Positions 10,510 through 19,065 of a stretch of DNA of 64,000 bases are shown here, one piece after another. The stretch comes from an uncultured Oscillospiraceae bacterium (lineage in GTDB: Bacteria; Bacillota; Clostridia; Oscillospirales; Oscillospiraceae). Under the pieces are notes generated by a model that did no database searches, had not been told where the DNA came from, and saw only the letters and a list, made by a program, of their open reading frames with translations. Numbering within the stretch: the stretch's first letter is position 1; each line of letters starts with the position of its first letter. The stretch covers positions 1 to 64,000 of the forward strand of contig CATLHC010000003.1 in NCBI GenBank assembly GCA_949948775.1. The letters are read 5' to 3'. The position numbers and the translations under genes are program-made.

Positions 10510-11495
10510 GCCGGCCTGTTTTGAAGGTGGAGCACCTGAAAAAGTATTATCCCATCCGCAAAGGGGCCTTTTCCAAGGAGAAAACGGTGGTCAAAGCCTG
10601 CGACGACGTGAGCTTCGAGCTGTACACAGGGGAGACCCTGGGCATTGTGGGCGAGTCGGGCTGCGGCAAGACCACCACCATCCAGTCGGTGATCCGGCTC
10701 ATCGAGCCCACCGACGGCACCATCCTGCTCAATGGGGAGGATTTCCGGGCCATGCGGGGAGAGGAGCTGAAGCAGGCCCGGCAGAAGCTGAAGCTCATCT
10801 TCCAGGACCCCTACTCCAGCCTGAACCCCCGGATGACGGTGAAGGAGATCATCTCCGAACCCTTGGAGATCGCCGGGGTGTGCCCGGACAGGGCCGAGCG
10901 GGACCGCCGGGTGTTGGAGACCATGGAGCAGGTGGGGCTGGACCCCTCCTACGTCAACCGCTACCCCCACGAGTTCTCCGGCGGCCAGCGCCAGCGCATC
11001 GGCATCGCCCGGGCCATCGTCCTGCGGCCCGACGTGGTCATCTGCGACGAGCCGGTGTCCGCCCTGGATGTGTCCATCCAGGCCAAGATCATCAACCTGC
11101 TGCGTCAGTTTCAGCGGGAGCTGGACCTGGCCTATATCTTCATCAGCCACGACTTGGGCGTGGTGCGCCACATCGCCCACCGGGTGCTGGTGATGTACCT
11201 GGGCCGGGTGGTGGAGGAGGGGGAGAGCAAGGAGCTGTTTGCCCGTCCCCTGCACCCCTACACCCAGGCCCTGCTGGCCAGCGTGCCCCGGATGGACGCC
11301 GAGGGGAAGCCCGCCCCCGCTCTCCAGGGGGACGTGCCCAGCCCGGCGGACCCGCCTTCGGGCTGCCTGTTCCACACCCGCTGCCCCTATGCCCAGGAGA
11401 TGTGCGCCGCGCATGCCCCGGAGCTGCGAGAGGTGTCGGCGGGCCACAAATGTGCCTGCCACTTCGCGGGCGGGCTGCCCTCAAAGGGCGAATAG
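10506..11495 (+). CDS. Peptide ABC transporter ATPase (OppF type)
   Basis: GESGCGKTTT, FSGGQRQRIGIARAI. Confidence 0.93.
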   Translation: MSRPVLKVEHLKKYYPIRKGAFSKEKTVVKACDDVSFELYTGETLGIVGESGCGKTTTIQSVIRLIEPTDGTILLNGEDFRAMRGEELKQARQKLKLIFQDPYSSLNPRMTVKEIISEPLEIAGVCPDRAERDRRVLETMEQVGLDPSYVNRYPHEFSGGQRQRIGIARAIVLRPDVVICDEPVSALDVSIQAKIINLLRQFQRELDLAYIFISHDLGVVRHIAHRVLVMYLGRVVEEGESKELFARPLHPYTQALLASVPRMDAEGKPAPALQGDVPSPADPPSGCLFHTRCPYAQEMCAAHAPELREVSAGHKCACHFAGGLPSKGE

Positions 11496-11507
11496 GAGGT
11501 AATTGTC

Positions 11508-12584
11508 ATGAAATTTGACCGCGCTCAGCTGGAGCGGGACTTCCGGGCCATGATCGGCCCACTGTGCGAGGCGGTGGCCCCCACCGGCTTTGAGGACGAG
11601 GCGGAGGCACTGGTGCGCACCCTGCTGGCGGACACCGGCCTGAGCTTCGAGACGGATAACCTGCACAACCTCATCGTTCACCGCCCCGGCAGGGGGCCCA
11701 AGGTGGCGGTGGTGGCCCACCTGGACGAGATCGGTCTCATCGTCCGCCACATCGACGACCGGGGCTTTTTGTGGATCGAGACCCTGGCCGGGGTTCAGCC
11801 CCAGCAGCTGTTCGGCAAGCATGTGGTCGTCAAGACGGAGACGGGCCATGTGGACGGCCTGGTCAACCACATCCACCCCGGGCGGCCCGCCCCCTGCAAC
11901 CACATGCCCCAGACCCTGGGCGACTTCTTTGTGGACGTGGGCGCCTCCAGCCGGGCCGAGGCGGAGGAGCTGGGCGTCGAGGTGGGCAATCCTATCTCCA
12001 TCCAGTACCCCACCCTGTTTTTGGGCAAGGGGGGCAAAATGGTGGCGGGCAAGGCCCTGGACGACCGGGCCTGCGTGTATCAGCTCATCGAGCTGACCCG
12101 CCTGCTGGCGGACGATCCCGAGGGTCCCGACTTCTACGCCGTCTTCTCCACCCAGGAGGAGACCGGGGGCCGAGGGGCCATCGTGGCGGCGGACAACCTG
12201 CGGCCCGACATGGTCATCGCCCTGGATATGTCTTTGTCCACCGACCTGCCCGCCTTCCCTGACCGGGGCTTCATCAACCGCTTGGGGGACGGCGCGTCCA
12301 TCAAAGTGCTGGACCGCTCCAAGGGCGCGGCCTGCGGCCTCATCGCCGACCGGGACATGGTCCGGGGGATGAAAGCGGTGGCCCGGGAGCGGAACATTCC
12401 CTATCAGATCGAGGCGTACACCGCCGGGGCCACCGACGCCAGCGTCATGCAGACCCGGGGCGGCGGCATCCGCTGTGGCGGCATCCAGATCCCCATGCGG
12501 TACGTCCACAGCTATGAGGCGGCGGCGGTGTCCGACATTTTGGACAGCCTGGAGCTGCTGTACTTCTACGTGCGGGGGCTTTAA
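11508..12584 (+). CDS. M42 family metallopeptidase (glutamyl/deblocking aminopeptidase type)
   Basis: VAPTGFE, AHLDEIGLIV, KALDDRACVYQ, FSTQEETGGRGA, AGATDAS motifs. Confidence 0.9.
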   Translation: MKFDRAQLERDFRAMIGPLCEAVAPTGFEDEAEALVRTLLADTGLSFETDNLHNLIVHRPGRGPKVAVVAHLDEIGLIVRHIDDRGFLWIETLAGVQPQQLFGKHVVVKTETGHVDGLVNHIHPGRPAPCNHMPQTLGDFFVDVGASSRAEAEELGVEVGNPISIQYPTLFLGKGGKMVAGKALDDRACVYQLIELTRLLADDPEGPDFYAVFSTQEETGGRGAIVAADNLRPDMVIALDMSLSTDLPAFPDRGFINRLGDGASIKVLDRSKGAACGLIADRDMVRGMKAVARERNIPYQIEAYTAGATDASVMQTRGGGIRCGGIQIPMRYVHSYEAAAVSDILDSLELLYFYVRGL

Positions 12585-12697
12585 TCCTCCGACCGCCTGA
12601 CAAGACCCGTCCGCACAGAATGTGCGGGCGGGTCTTGTCAGGCTTGACGATAGGACAGGGCTAATTTTGCCTGATGAAAATTTTTGCAGATTAGCCA

Positions 12698-12726
12698 TTG
12701 ACAGGGGAGAAGAGGCGCGGTATAAT
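12698..12726 (+). promoter_or_regulatory. Sigma-A-type promoter of cysK
   Basis: TTGACA (12698-12703), 17-bp spacer, TATAAT (12721-12726). Confidence 0.85.
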
Positions 12727-12848
12727 CCGTACAAACCTATTAAATGAGTTGGTTTATATGAAGGCGAAAAGCGGATACTTTCGAGATCGGCCTTGTGTCA
12801 TCAAGGGCCTGACGTGGATCGTGATATTTGATTGAGGAGGACGTCATC

Positions 12849-13781
12849 ATGAGCAGAATTTACACTTCCGCCGACCAGTTGATCGGCCGCACCCCTCTGC
12901 TGGAGCTGACCCACATGGAAAAGGCGGAAGGCCTCCAGGCCCGCGTCCTGGCCAAGCTGGAGTATTTCAACCCCGCGGGCAGTGTGAAGGACCGCGTGGC
13001 CAAGGCCATGATCGACGAGGCTGAGACCAGGGGCGCGCTGAAGCCTGGCTCGGTGATCATCGAGCCCACTTCCGGCAACACTGGCATCGGCCTGGCCTCT
13101 GTGGCCGCCGCCCGGGGCTATCGCGTCATCATCGTCATGCCCGAGACCATGAGCGTGGAGCGCCGCCAGCTGATGAAAGCCTACGGCGCGGAGTTGGTGC
13201 TCAGTGAGGGGGTCCGCGGTATGACCGGGGCCATCGCCAAGGCCGACGAGCTGGCCTGTGAGATTCCCAACAGCTTCATCCCCGGCCAGTTTGTCAACCC
13301 GGCCAACCCCGCCGCCCACAGGGCAACCACCGGCCCGGAGATATGGGAGGACACCGACGGCCGGGTGGACATTTTCGTGGCCGGTGTGGGCACCGGCGGC
13401 ACCATCACCGGCGTGGGCGAGTACCTGAAGGAGCACAACCCAAACGTCAGGGTGGTGGCGGTGGAACCCGCCTCCTCCCCGGTGCTGAGCTGCGGGACCG
13501 CCGGTTCCCATAAGATTCAGGGCATCGGCGCGGGCTTTGTACCCGAGGTGCTGAACACCAGCCTGTATGACGAGGTCATCGCCGTGGAAGACGAGGACGC
13601 TTTCGCCGCCGTCAGGCAGATGGGCCGGGCCGAGGGCGTGCTGGTGGGCATCTCCTCCGGCGCGGCGGTGTGGGCCGCCGTCCAGCTGGCCAAGCGGTCG
13701 GAGAACAAGGGCAAGACCATCGTGGCCCTGCTGCCCGACACCGGCGACCGCTACCTGTCCACCCCGCTGTTCGCGGACTAA
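12849..13781 (+). CDS. cysK: Cysteine synthase A
   Basis: [25 protein letters not shown] after GAGGAGG, internal to listed ORF 12828. Confidence 0.93.
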   Translation: MSRIYTSADQLIGRTPLLELTHMEKAEGLQARVLAKLEYFNPAGSVKDRVAKAMIDEAETRGALKPGSVIIEPTSGNTGIGLASVAAARGYRVIIVMPETMSVERRQLMKAYGAELVLSEGVRGMTGAIAKADELACEIPNSFIPGQFVNPANPAAHRATTGPEIWEDTDGRVDIFVAGVGTGGTITGVGEYLKEHNPNVRVVAVEPASSPVLSCGTAGSHKIQGIGAGFVPEVLNTSLYDEVIAVEDEDAFAAVRQMGRAEGVLVGISSGAAVWAAVQLAKRSENKGKTIVALLPDTGDRYLSTPLFAD

Positions 13782-13805
13782 AACGAAAGAGGCGTTTTGC
13801 CGTGT

Positions 13806-13843
13806 GAAAAGCCCCCTCCCAACTGGGAGGGGGCGCTTTTTTA
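13806..13843. terminator. Terminator between convergent cysK and blaR1-like gene
   Basis: aagccccctcccaactgggagggggcgctttttt. Confidence 0.85.
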
Positions 13844-13846
13844 CGC

Positions 13847-16435
13847 TCAATGGACGGTGGAGATGTAGGTGTAGGTGTCGTCGCTCTGGACAAAGCGGAA
13901 GCCTGTGGTCTCGAAGCCGCTGCCGGTGAAGCGCAGCGTCCAGACGGCGATCTGGTCGGTGGTGAAGGGGTTGACGGGCATTGCCAGATCGAAGGTGCCG
14001 TCGTCGTTGAAGTAGTAGTTCATGGAGTATTCGTAGGTCTCGGCGGTGAAGCCGTACTGCTGGACGTTCTCCCACTCGGCCTGGCCGAATCGGATCTCTG
14101 CGCTGTCCCACAGGTAGGATATGGTGGCGGTGTGTTTGTCCTCGTCCAAAGTTACGGTGCAGTTTTGGTTGAAGTCGTTCATCAGCGGCTCCCAGTCGTG
14201 GACGTAGGCGGCCACGGGGTCGGCGTCCAGATTGTAGGCCGTCAGCTGGTATTCCTGGTCCGTTCCGCCCTGGAACAGGTGGGTGATGACGGCGAAGGCG
14301 CCGTCGTAGGTGCCCTTTCCGTTGCCGCTGCCCCATAGCCGCATCAGCTGGGGTGCCCTGCCGTCGTGGGTCTGAGGTCCACCGTAGTAGCAGGCCCGGT
14401 AGGGAAATACCTGAGTAAGCTCGCCGTCGATTTGGAACATGGTTTCTGCGCCGCGGTCCCGGGTGAACATCCACAGGGGCTGATTGGGCAGCTGGCCCAC
14501 CAGATACCACTGTTCAGGGTCCTCGGGGACGTCCTCATGGGAGGTGACCAGGGTGTAGTCCAGGCCGTCGATGTAGCTGGGCATGGCGGGGTCCGGAGCG
14601 GTCTGCGAGTCCAGGGTAAAGGACTCCACGCCGTCGGTGGACAGCACCTGCTCCATGGCATAGGTCCGGATGGCGTCGAAGGCGTTGTGGAAGGGTTCCG
14701 CGTCGTCCGGCGAGTAATAGCGAACATCGGTGGCATATAGAATGGCGTAATAGGTGCCGCCGCTCCGGGCGAAGACCTCAGAACCGCCGGTGTTCCGGTA
14801 TTCGTCAAGCTCCGCCTGGGACATCTCATTCACCCGCAGCAGGAAGCCCAGCCCGCTGTTGTCCTTGTTCGTCCAGTCCCGGTTCATCCAGTAGGTGACC
14901 AGGGTGGGGGAATCGCTGTGGCCGGGGCCGGTGACCACATCGGCCTGTAATTCCAGTGGGACGTTGTTCAGCCGCGCCCGCAAGGTGCCCTGGCTGGCGT
15001 AGGGCTCCACGCCCTCAGTGGCCAGCACCTGCTCCATGGCGTAGGCCCGGACAGCCTCGAAGGCGTCCATGTACCCGGTCTCGCTCATGGGAGCGCGAGC
15101 GCTGGTGGCTCTGAAGATGACATAGTAGAAGTTATCGTCCTTTGCGAAACAATTCACACCTCCGGTGACTTCAAGATCGGGATAGTACCGCTCAAACTGC
15201 TCCTGGTTCCACTGGTAGACCGTCATCAGCCAGCCCATCCCAATACCGTCGTAGTCGGCCCAGTCACGGTTCATCCAGTATTGCGCCAGAGCCGTAAAGT
15301 CTTTGTTTAGGGTTTCCGTGGGTTCGCTGCCTGAGAGGGCCGCCACATCCGCCTGCAGGTCCTCCGGCACAGCCAGCAGCCGTTCTTGCAGGTTATCCAG
15401 GGTGGCTGCCTCCGAAGACTCCGGCGCACCGGTGAAGGTGCACCCCACGGCGGCGCCCAGCACCAGGACCAGCGCCAGCACCACGGCGAGGGCGGTCTTG
15501 GGCCTGCGGGCGATGAGGCGCACCCGCTGGCGCACCCGGCGCTTTCCTCCGGTCATGGTGGTGGCGGTCTGCATGAGGGAGCAGCGCCCCGCCGCGATCA
15601 TGTCCACCAGGGTCCGGCCGTAGGGGAGGCGCTCCTCTTCCCCCAGGCGGCGGATGGCCCCCGCGTCGCAGGCCAGCTCACAGTCCTGCCTTGAGAGCGC
15701 CGCTGCCCACCACACCAGGGGGTTAAACCAGTACAGGCAGAGACACAGGCACCGCACCAGCGCCCACCAGTGGTCCCGGTGGCGGTAGTGGGTGGTCTCA
15801 TGGGCCAGGACGTGGCGCATACGGTTCTCGTCCCCCGCCGCGACGGGCGTGACATAGACGGCGGGCCGCAGGGTCCCACACAGGCAGGGGGAGGGCAGAG
15901 CGTCCGATACGAACACGGGCAGGCCGCAGGACTGCTCAATTGTGATCAGCTCCGCGCTCCCCAGCCTGCGGCGCAGGCGGGCGTTCACCAGCAGGAACCA
16001 GGCCGCCATCACCAACCCGCCGCCCAGCCACACGGGGCGGGCGTATTTCGCGGCCAGCTCCGCCAGTGTGGGGCCCTGCGCCAACGCGCGGGCCTGCGTG
16101 TCGATGTCCATCAGGTCGCGGGGGGTGAGGTCGGCGGTGTCCACGCCCTGTTTGCGGTACTCCTCAATGACCTGGGCATGGGCCTCGTCGTAGGACTGAA
16201 CCGGGACGGCGGTCCGGCCAATGACCTCCACCACCCGGGTGGGCTCCTGGACCCGCTCCAGCAGGGCCAGGGCGCTGTAGGCGCTGGGGGTCAGCTCCAC
16301 GGGAAGGAGCAGCCGCAGGGCGACGATCAGCCACAGCGCATACTGCAGCCGAGGGTCGATTCTGCCCCGGAGCAGGGGCCGCAGGGCGGCCAGCAGCAGG
16401 ATGAGGATGGACGATGTGATCAAAATCGACTTCAT
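13847..16435 (-). CDS. BlaR1/MecR1-like M56 antirepressor with C-terminal duplicated extracellular region
   Basis: M56 HETTH motif (VLAHETTHYRH), TM segments, partner BlaI-like gene. Confidence 0.85.
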   Translation of the reverse strand: MKSILITSSILILLLAALRPLLRGRIDPRLQYALWLIVALRLLLPVELTPSAYSALALLERVQEPTRVVEVIGRTAVPVQSYDEAHAQVIEEYRKQGVDTADLTPRDLMDIDTQARALAQGPTLAELAAKYARPVWLGGGLVMAAWFLLVNARLRRRLGSAELITIEQSCGLPVFVSDALPSPCLCGTLRPAVYVTPVAAGDENRMRHVLAHETTHYRHRDHWWALVRCLCLCLYWFNPLVWWAAALSRQDCELACDAGAIRRLGEEERLPYGRTLVDMIAAGRCSLMQTATTMTGGKRRVRQRVRLIARRPKTALAVVLALVLVLGAAVGCTFTGAPESSEAATLDNLQERLLAVPEDLQADVAALSGSEPTETLNKDFTALAQYWMNRDWADYDGIGMGWLMTVYQWNQEQFERYYPDLEVTGGVNCFAKDDNFYYVIFRATSARAPMSETGYMDAFEAVRAYAMEQVLATEGVEPYASQGTLRARLNNVPLELQADVVTGPGHSDSPTLVTYWMNRDWTNKDNSGLGFLLRVNEMSQAELDEYRNTGGSEVFARSGGTYYAILYATDVRYYSPDDAEPFHNAFDAIRTYAMEQVLSTDGVESFTLDSQTAPDPAMPSYIDGLDYTLVTSHEDVPEDPEQWYLVGQLPNQPLWMFTRDRGAETMFQIDGELTQVFPYRACYYGGPQTHDGRAPQLMRLWGSGNGKGTYDGAFAVITHLFQGGTDQEYQLTAYNLDADPVAAYVHDWEPLMNDFNQNCTVTLDEDKHTATISYLWDSAEIRFGQAEWENVQQYGFTAETYEYSMNYYFNDDGTFDLAMPVNPFTTDQIAVWTLRFTGSGFETTGFRFVQSDDTYTYISTVH

Positions 16436-16818
16436 TTTGACTCCTCCTCCGCCTGTTCCAGAATGGCGTATAGCTCGTCGATGTCCGCCTTTGTCAGAGA
16501 GTTTCGGTCCGCCAGAGAGCTGATCAACAGCCCCACGCTGCCCTGAAAGGCCCGCTCCAGCAGGGAATCAGTCTCCGCCGCCGCCGCGTCCTTCCGGGCA
16601 AGCGCCGCCCGGAACACCTTGGTCCGGCCCGACTGTTCGTGGTCGATGAGACCTTTTTCTTCCATCCGGCGTACCATGGTAGTGACGGTGCTTTTGGCCC
16701 AGCCCGCGCTGTCCCGCAGCGCCCGCACCAGCTCCATCAGGGTCTTGGGCCCCGTCCACAGGCACTCCATCACCCGCCATTCGCTGGGGGAGAGGGCGTC
16801 GCGCATTCTTTCTTCCAT
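16432..16818 (-). CDS. BlaI/MecI/CopY family transcriptional repressor
   Basis: LSPSEWRVMECLW...KSTVTTMVRRMEEKGL winged helix; 4-nt overlap with blaR1-like gene. Confidence 0.92.
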   Translation of the reverse strand: MEERMRDALSPSEWRVMECLWTGPKTLMELVRALRDSAGWAKSTVTTMVRRMEEKGLIDHEQSGRTKVFRAALARKDAAAAETDSLLERAFQGSVGLLISSLADRNSLTKADIDELYAILEQAEEESK

Positions 16819-17028
16819 CAGTCTGCACCCTTTCTGTTAAGTTGGTTTACTTCTGTAAGCCTACTTTAACACATTGGACTACGTCTGTCAACCATAAGTT
16901 TCAGCCGATGGTCCTGGACGCGGGGGAGGGCCTGTGCTATAATGATATCAAATACGCCCAATACTGGGGTTTGTGACGAGTATTGAGTAAATGTGAAAAA
17001 TGTGTGTGCGCGTAAAGGAGAAGTTAAA

Positions 17029-18384
17029 ATGGAAGGTCGATTTGAATGGCGGGAGGAGTACAGCATTGGAGTAGACGTGATCGACAAGGAGCATCAGCGG
17101 CTGTTTCAGATTATCAACAAGCTTTTTGCCTTCCGCGAGGAGGAAAAGGATAACCAGTGGGTGTGCCAGGAGGGCATCAAGTATTTTAAGGGCCATGCCG
17201 TCAAGCATTTCGCGGATGAGGAGGACTATATGGAGTCCATCGGCTATCCGGAGTTGGAACGGCATCGGTCCATCCACCGAAGCTTTCGGGAGAACACGCT
17301 TCCGGCGCTGGAGGAGGAGATGGAGCGGACGAGCTATTCGGCGGACGCGCTGAACCACTTCCTGGGGGTATGTGCCGGGTGGCTCATCGGCCACACCTTG
17401 ACGGAGGACCAGGCCATCCGGGATGGGGGGAAGAGCACCTGGGAGGATATGCTGCCCGAGGAGGAGCAGGACGCCATAAAAAAGGTGATCGTCCAGCTGG
17501 TGTTTGACATGTTCCGCCTGGAATCCCAGCTCATCAGCGATTCCTACGGCGGAGAGCGGTTCGGCGACGGCGTCTACTACCGGCTGGTGTACGGCGCGGG
17601 GGAGGAGAAGAAGAGGCAGGAGGTGCTGATGGTCTTTGAGGAGAAACTGCTGGTGAATACGGTGGGGAAGGCTTTGGGCCTCCAGTCCAACAAGCTGGAT
17701 TCCATGCTCGTCAACGCCGCCCGCTACACCGCCCGGCAGTTCGTAGGCCGGGTGATGGAGCATCTGCCCGCCTCCGGCGGCTGTGAGCTGAAGGAGGAAA
17801 ATTTGCTGTCCTATGAGCAGTTCCAGCGGGTGTACAAGCGCCAGAAGCCTCAGGTGAGCCTGCTGTTCAACACCGGCGGGGCGGGATATTTTGCCTACTG
17901 CGTCATTGCCCCTCATCTGTTGGAGAAGGGGGTGGGCGTCCCCCTTGAGATCGACAACGCCATGGACGAGGTGGAGAGATACCTGAGCCGGCGGAAGGAG
18001 CAGGTGGCGGATGCCAGACAGAAAATTCTGGTGGTGGACGACTCCATGACCATTCGCCGGGCTATGAAGGGGCTTTTGGAGGACAGATATCAGGTGCAGT
18101 TGGCTGAGTCAGGGGTAGCGGCCATCCGGGCCATCAGCCTGAACCGACCGGATCTGGTGTTGCTGGACTACGAGATGCCGGTGTGCGACGGCAAGCAGAC
18201 TTTGGAGATGCTCCGTTCCGAGCCCTCCTTCGCGGACATCCCGGTGTTTTTCCTCACGGGACGCAGCGACCCGGAGGTGGTGCGCAAGCTGCTGTCGCTG
18301 AAGCCGGCGGGCTATCTGCTGAAGGATTTGAAGCAGGGGGATATGAAAAAGAAGATCGAGGATTTTTTCGCCAAAGGAAAGTGA
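17029..18384 (+). CDS. Bacteriohemerythrin-like N-terminus, middle domain of unknown type, C-terminal response regulator receiver
   Basis: WREEYSIGVDVIDKEHQRLF, HAVKHFADEEDYM; C-term ILVVDDSMTIRR...LVLLDYEMPVCDG; RBS aaaggaga before 17029. Confidence 0.85.
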   Translation: MEGRFEWREEYSIGVDVIDKEHQRLFQIINKLFAFREEEKDNQWVCQEGIKYFKGHAVKHFADEEDYMESIGYPELERHRSIHRSFRENTLPALEEEMERTSYSADALNHFLGVCAGWLIGHTLTEDQAIRDGGKSTWEDMLPEEEQDAIKKVIVQLVFDMFRLESQLISDSYGGERFGDGVYYRLVYGAGEEKKRQEVLMVFEEKLLVNTVGKALGLQSNKLDSMLVNAARYTARQFVGRVMEHLPASGGCELKEENLLSYEQFQRVYKRQKPQVSLLFNTGGAGYFAYCVIAPHLLEKGVGVPLEIDNAMDEVERYLSRRKEQVADARQKILVVDDSMTIRRAMKGLLEDRYQVQLAESGVAAIRAISLNRPDLVLLDYEMPVCDGKQTLEMLRSEPSFADIPVFFLTGRSDPEVVRKLLSLKPAGYLLKDLKQGDMKKKIEDFFAKGK

Positions 18385-18388
18385 CAAA

Positions 18389-18430
18389 CAGAACGGGAGG
18401 ACCGCAAAGCGGCCCTCCCGTTCTGTTTGT
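18389..18430. terminator. Bidirectional terminator
   Basis: cagaacgggaggaccgcaaagcggccctcccgttctgttt. Confidence 0.88.
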
Positions 18431-18432
18431 CG

Positions 18433-19065
18433 TTATGGGCGGTCTGGGGCGGTTTCGGCTGCGTCCACTCCCAGCTGCCGCAGCTGCCGGCGCAGCAGCT
18501 CAGGGTCGCCGTGATAGACAATGCCGTTCAGCCCACAGAGAATGGCCGCCTCCACATTGTGAGGGACGTCATCGATGAATACGCATTCCTGCCCTTCCAA
18601 GGCAAATTCGGCCAGGAACTGCCGATAGATCCTCGGTTCCGGCTTGACCATATGGTGGTCGGCGGAGATAAACTCCCCGTCGAAAAAGCGCAGAGCGGGG
18701 ATGTTCTTTCGGAAGCTGTGGTACCGGGTGCAGGTATTGGACAGCAGATAGATGCCGTAACCCTTGCCCTTCAGCTCATCCACCAGGTCGTAGATCCCGT
18801 CCAAGGGCGGAATATCCTGATGCCAATGGTCCAGAATATCCTGAACCGCCTGGTGCAGCCGCTGGGGCAGGCGGGCGCACACCGCCGCCACCGTCTCTTC
18901 GTCGGTGATGGCGCCCCGGTCCATCTGAATCCACTCCACGGAGCGGAACAGCTCCCGGCGGATCAGCTCGTAGTCCGCCGGGTCAGGGACAAAGCGGGCG
19001 GTATAGCGCGCCGCGTCGAAATTAATGAGTACGCCGCCCATGTCGAATACGATATTTTTGATCAT
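18433..19065 (-). CDS. HAD family hydrolase
   Basis: IKNIVFDMGGVLINFD, ECVFIDDVPHNVEAA. Confidence 0.88.
   Translation of the reverse strand: MIKNIVFDMGGVLINFDAARYTARFVPDPADYELIRRELFRSVEWIQMDRGAITDEETVAAVCARLPQRLHQAVQDILDHWHQDIPPLDGIYDLVDELKGKGYGIYLLSNTCTRYHSFRKNIPALRFFDGEFISADHHMVKPEPRIYRQFLAEFALEGQECVFIDDVPHNVEAAILCGLNGIVYHGDPELLRRQLRQLGVDAAETAPDRP

Noticed and set aside
12595-12641. Long perfect hairpin after the M42 peptidase as intrinsic terminator
   Set aside because: No T-run follows; termination or stability role cannot be decided from sequence.
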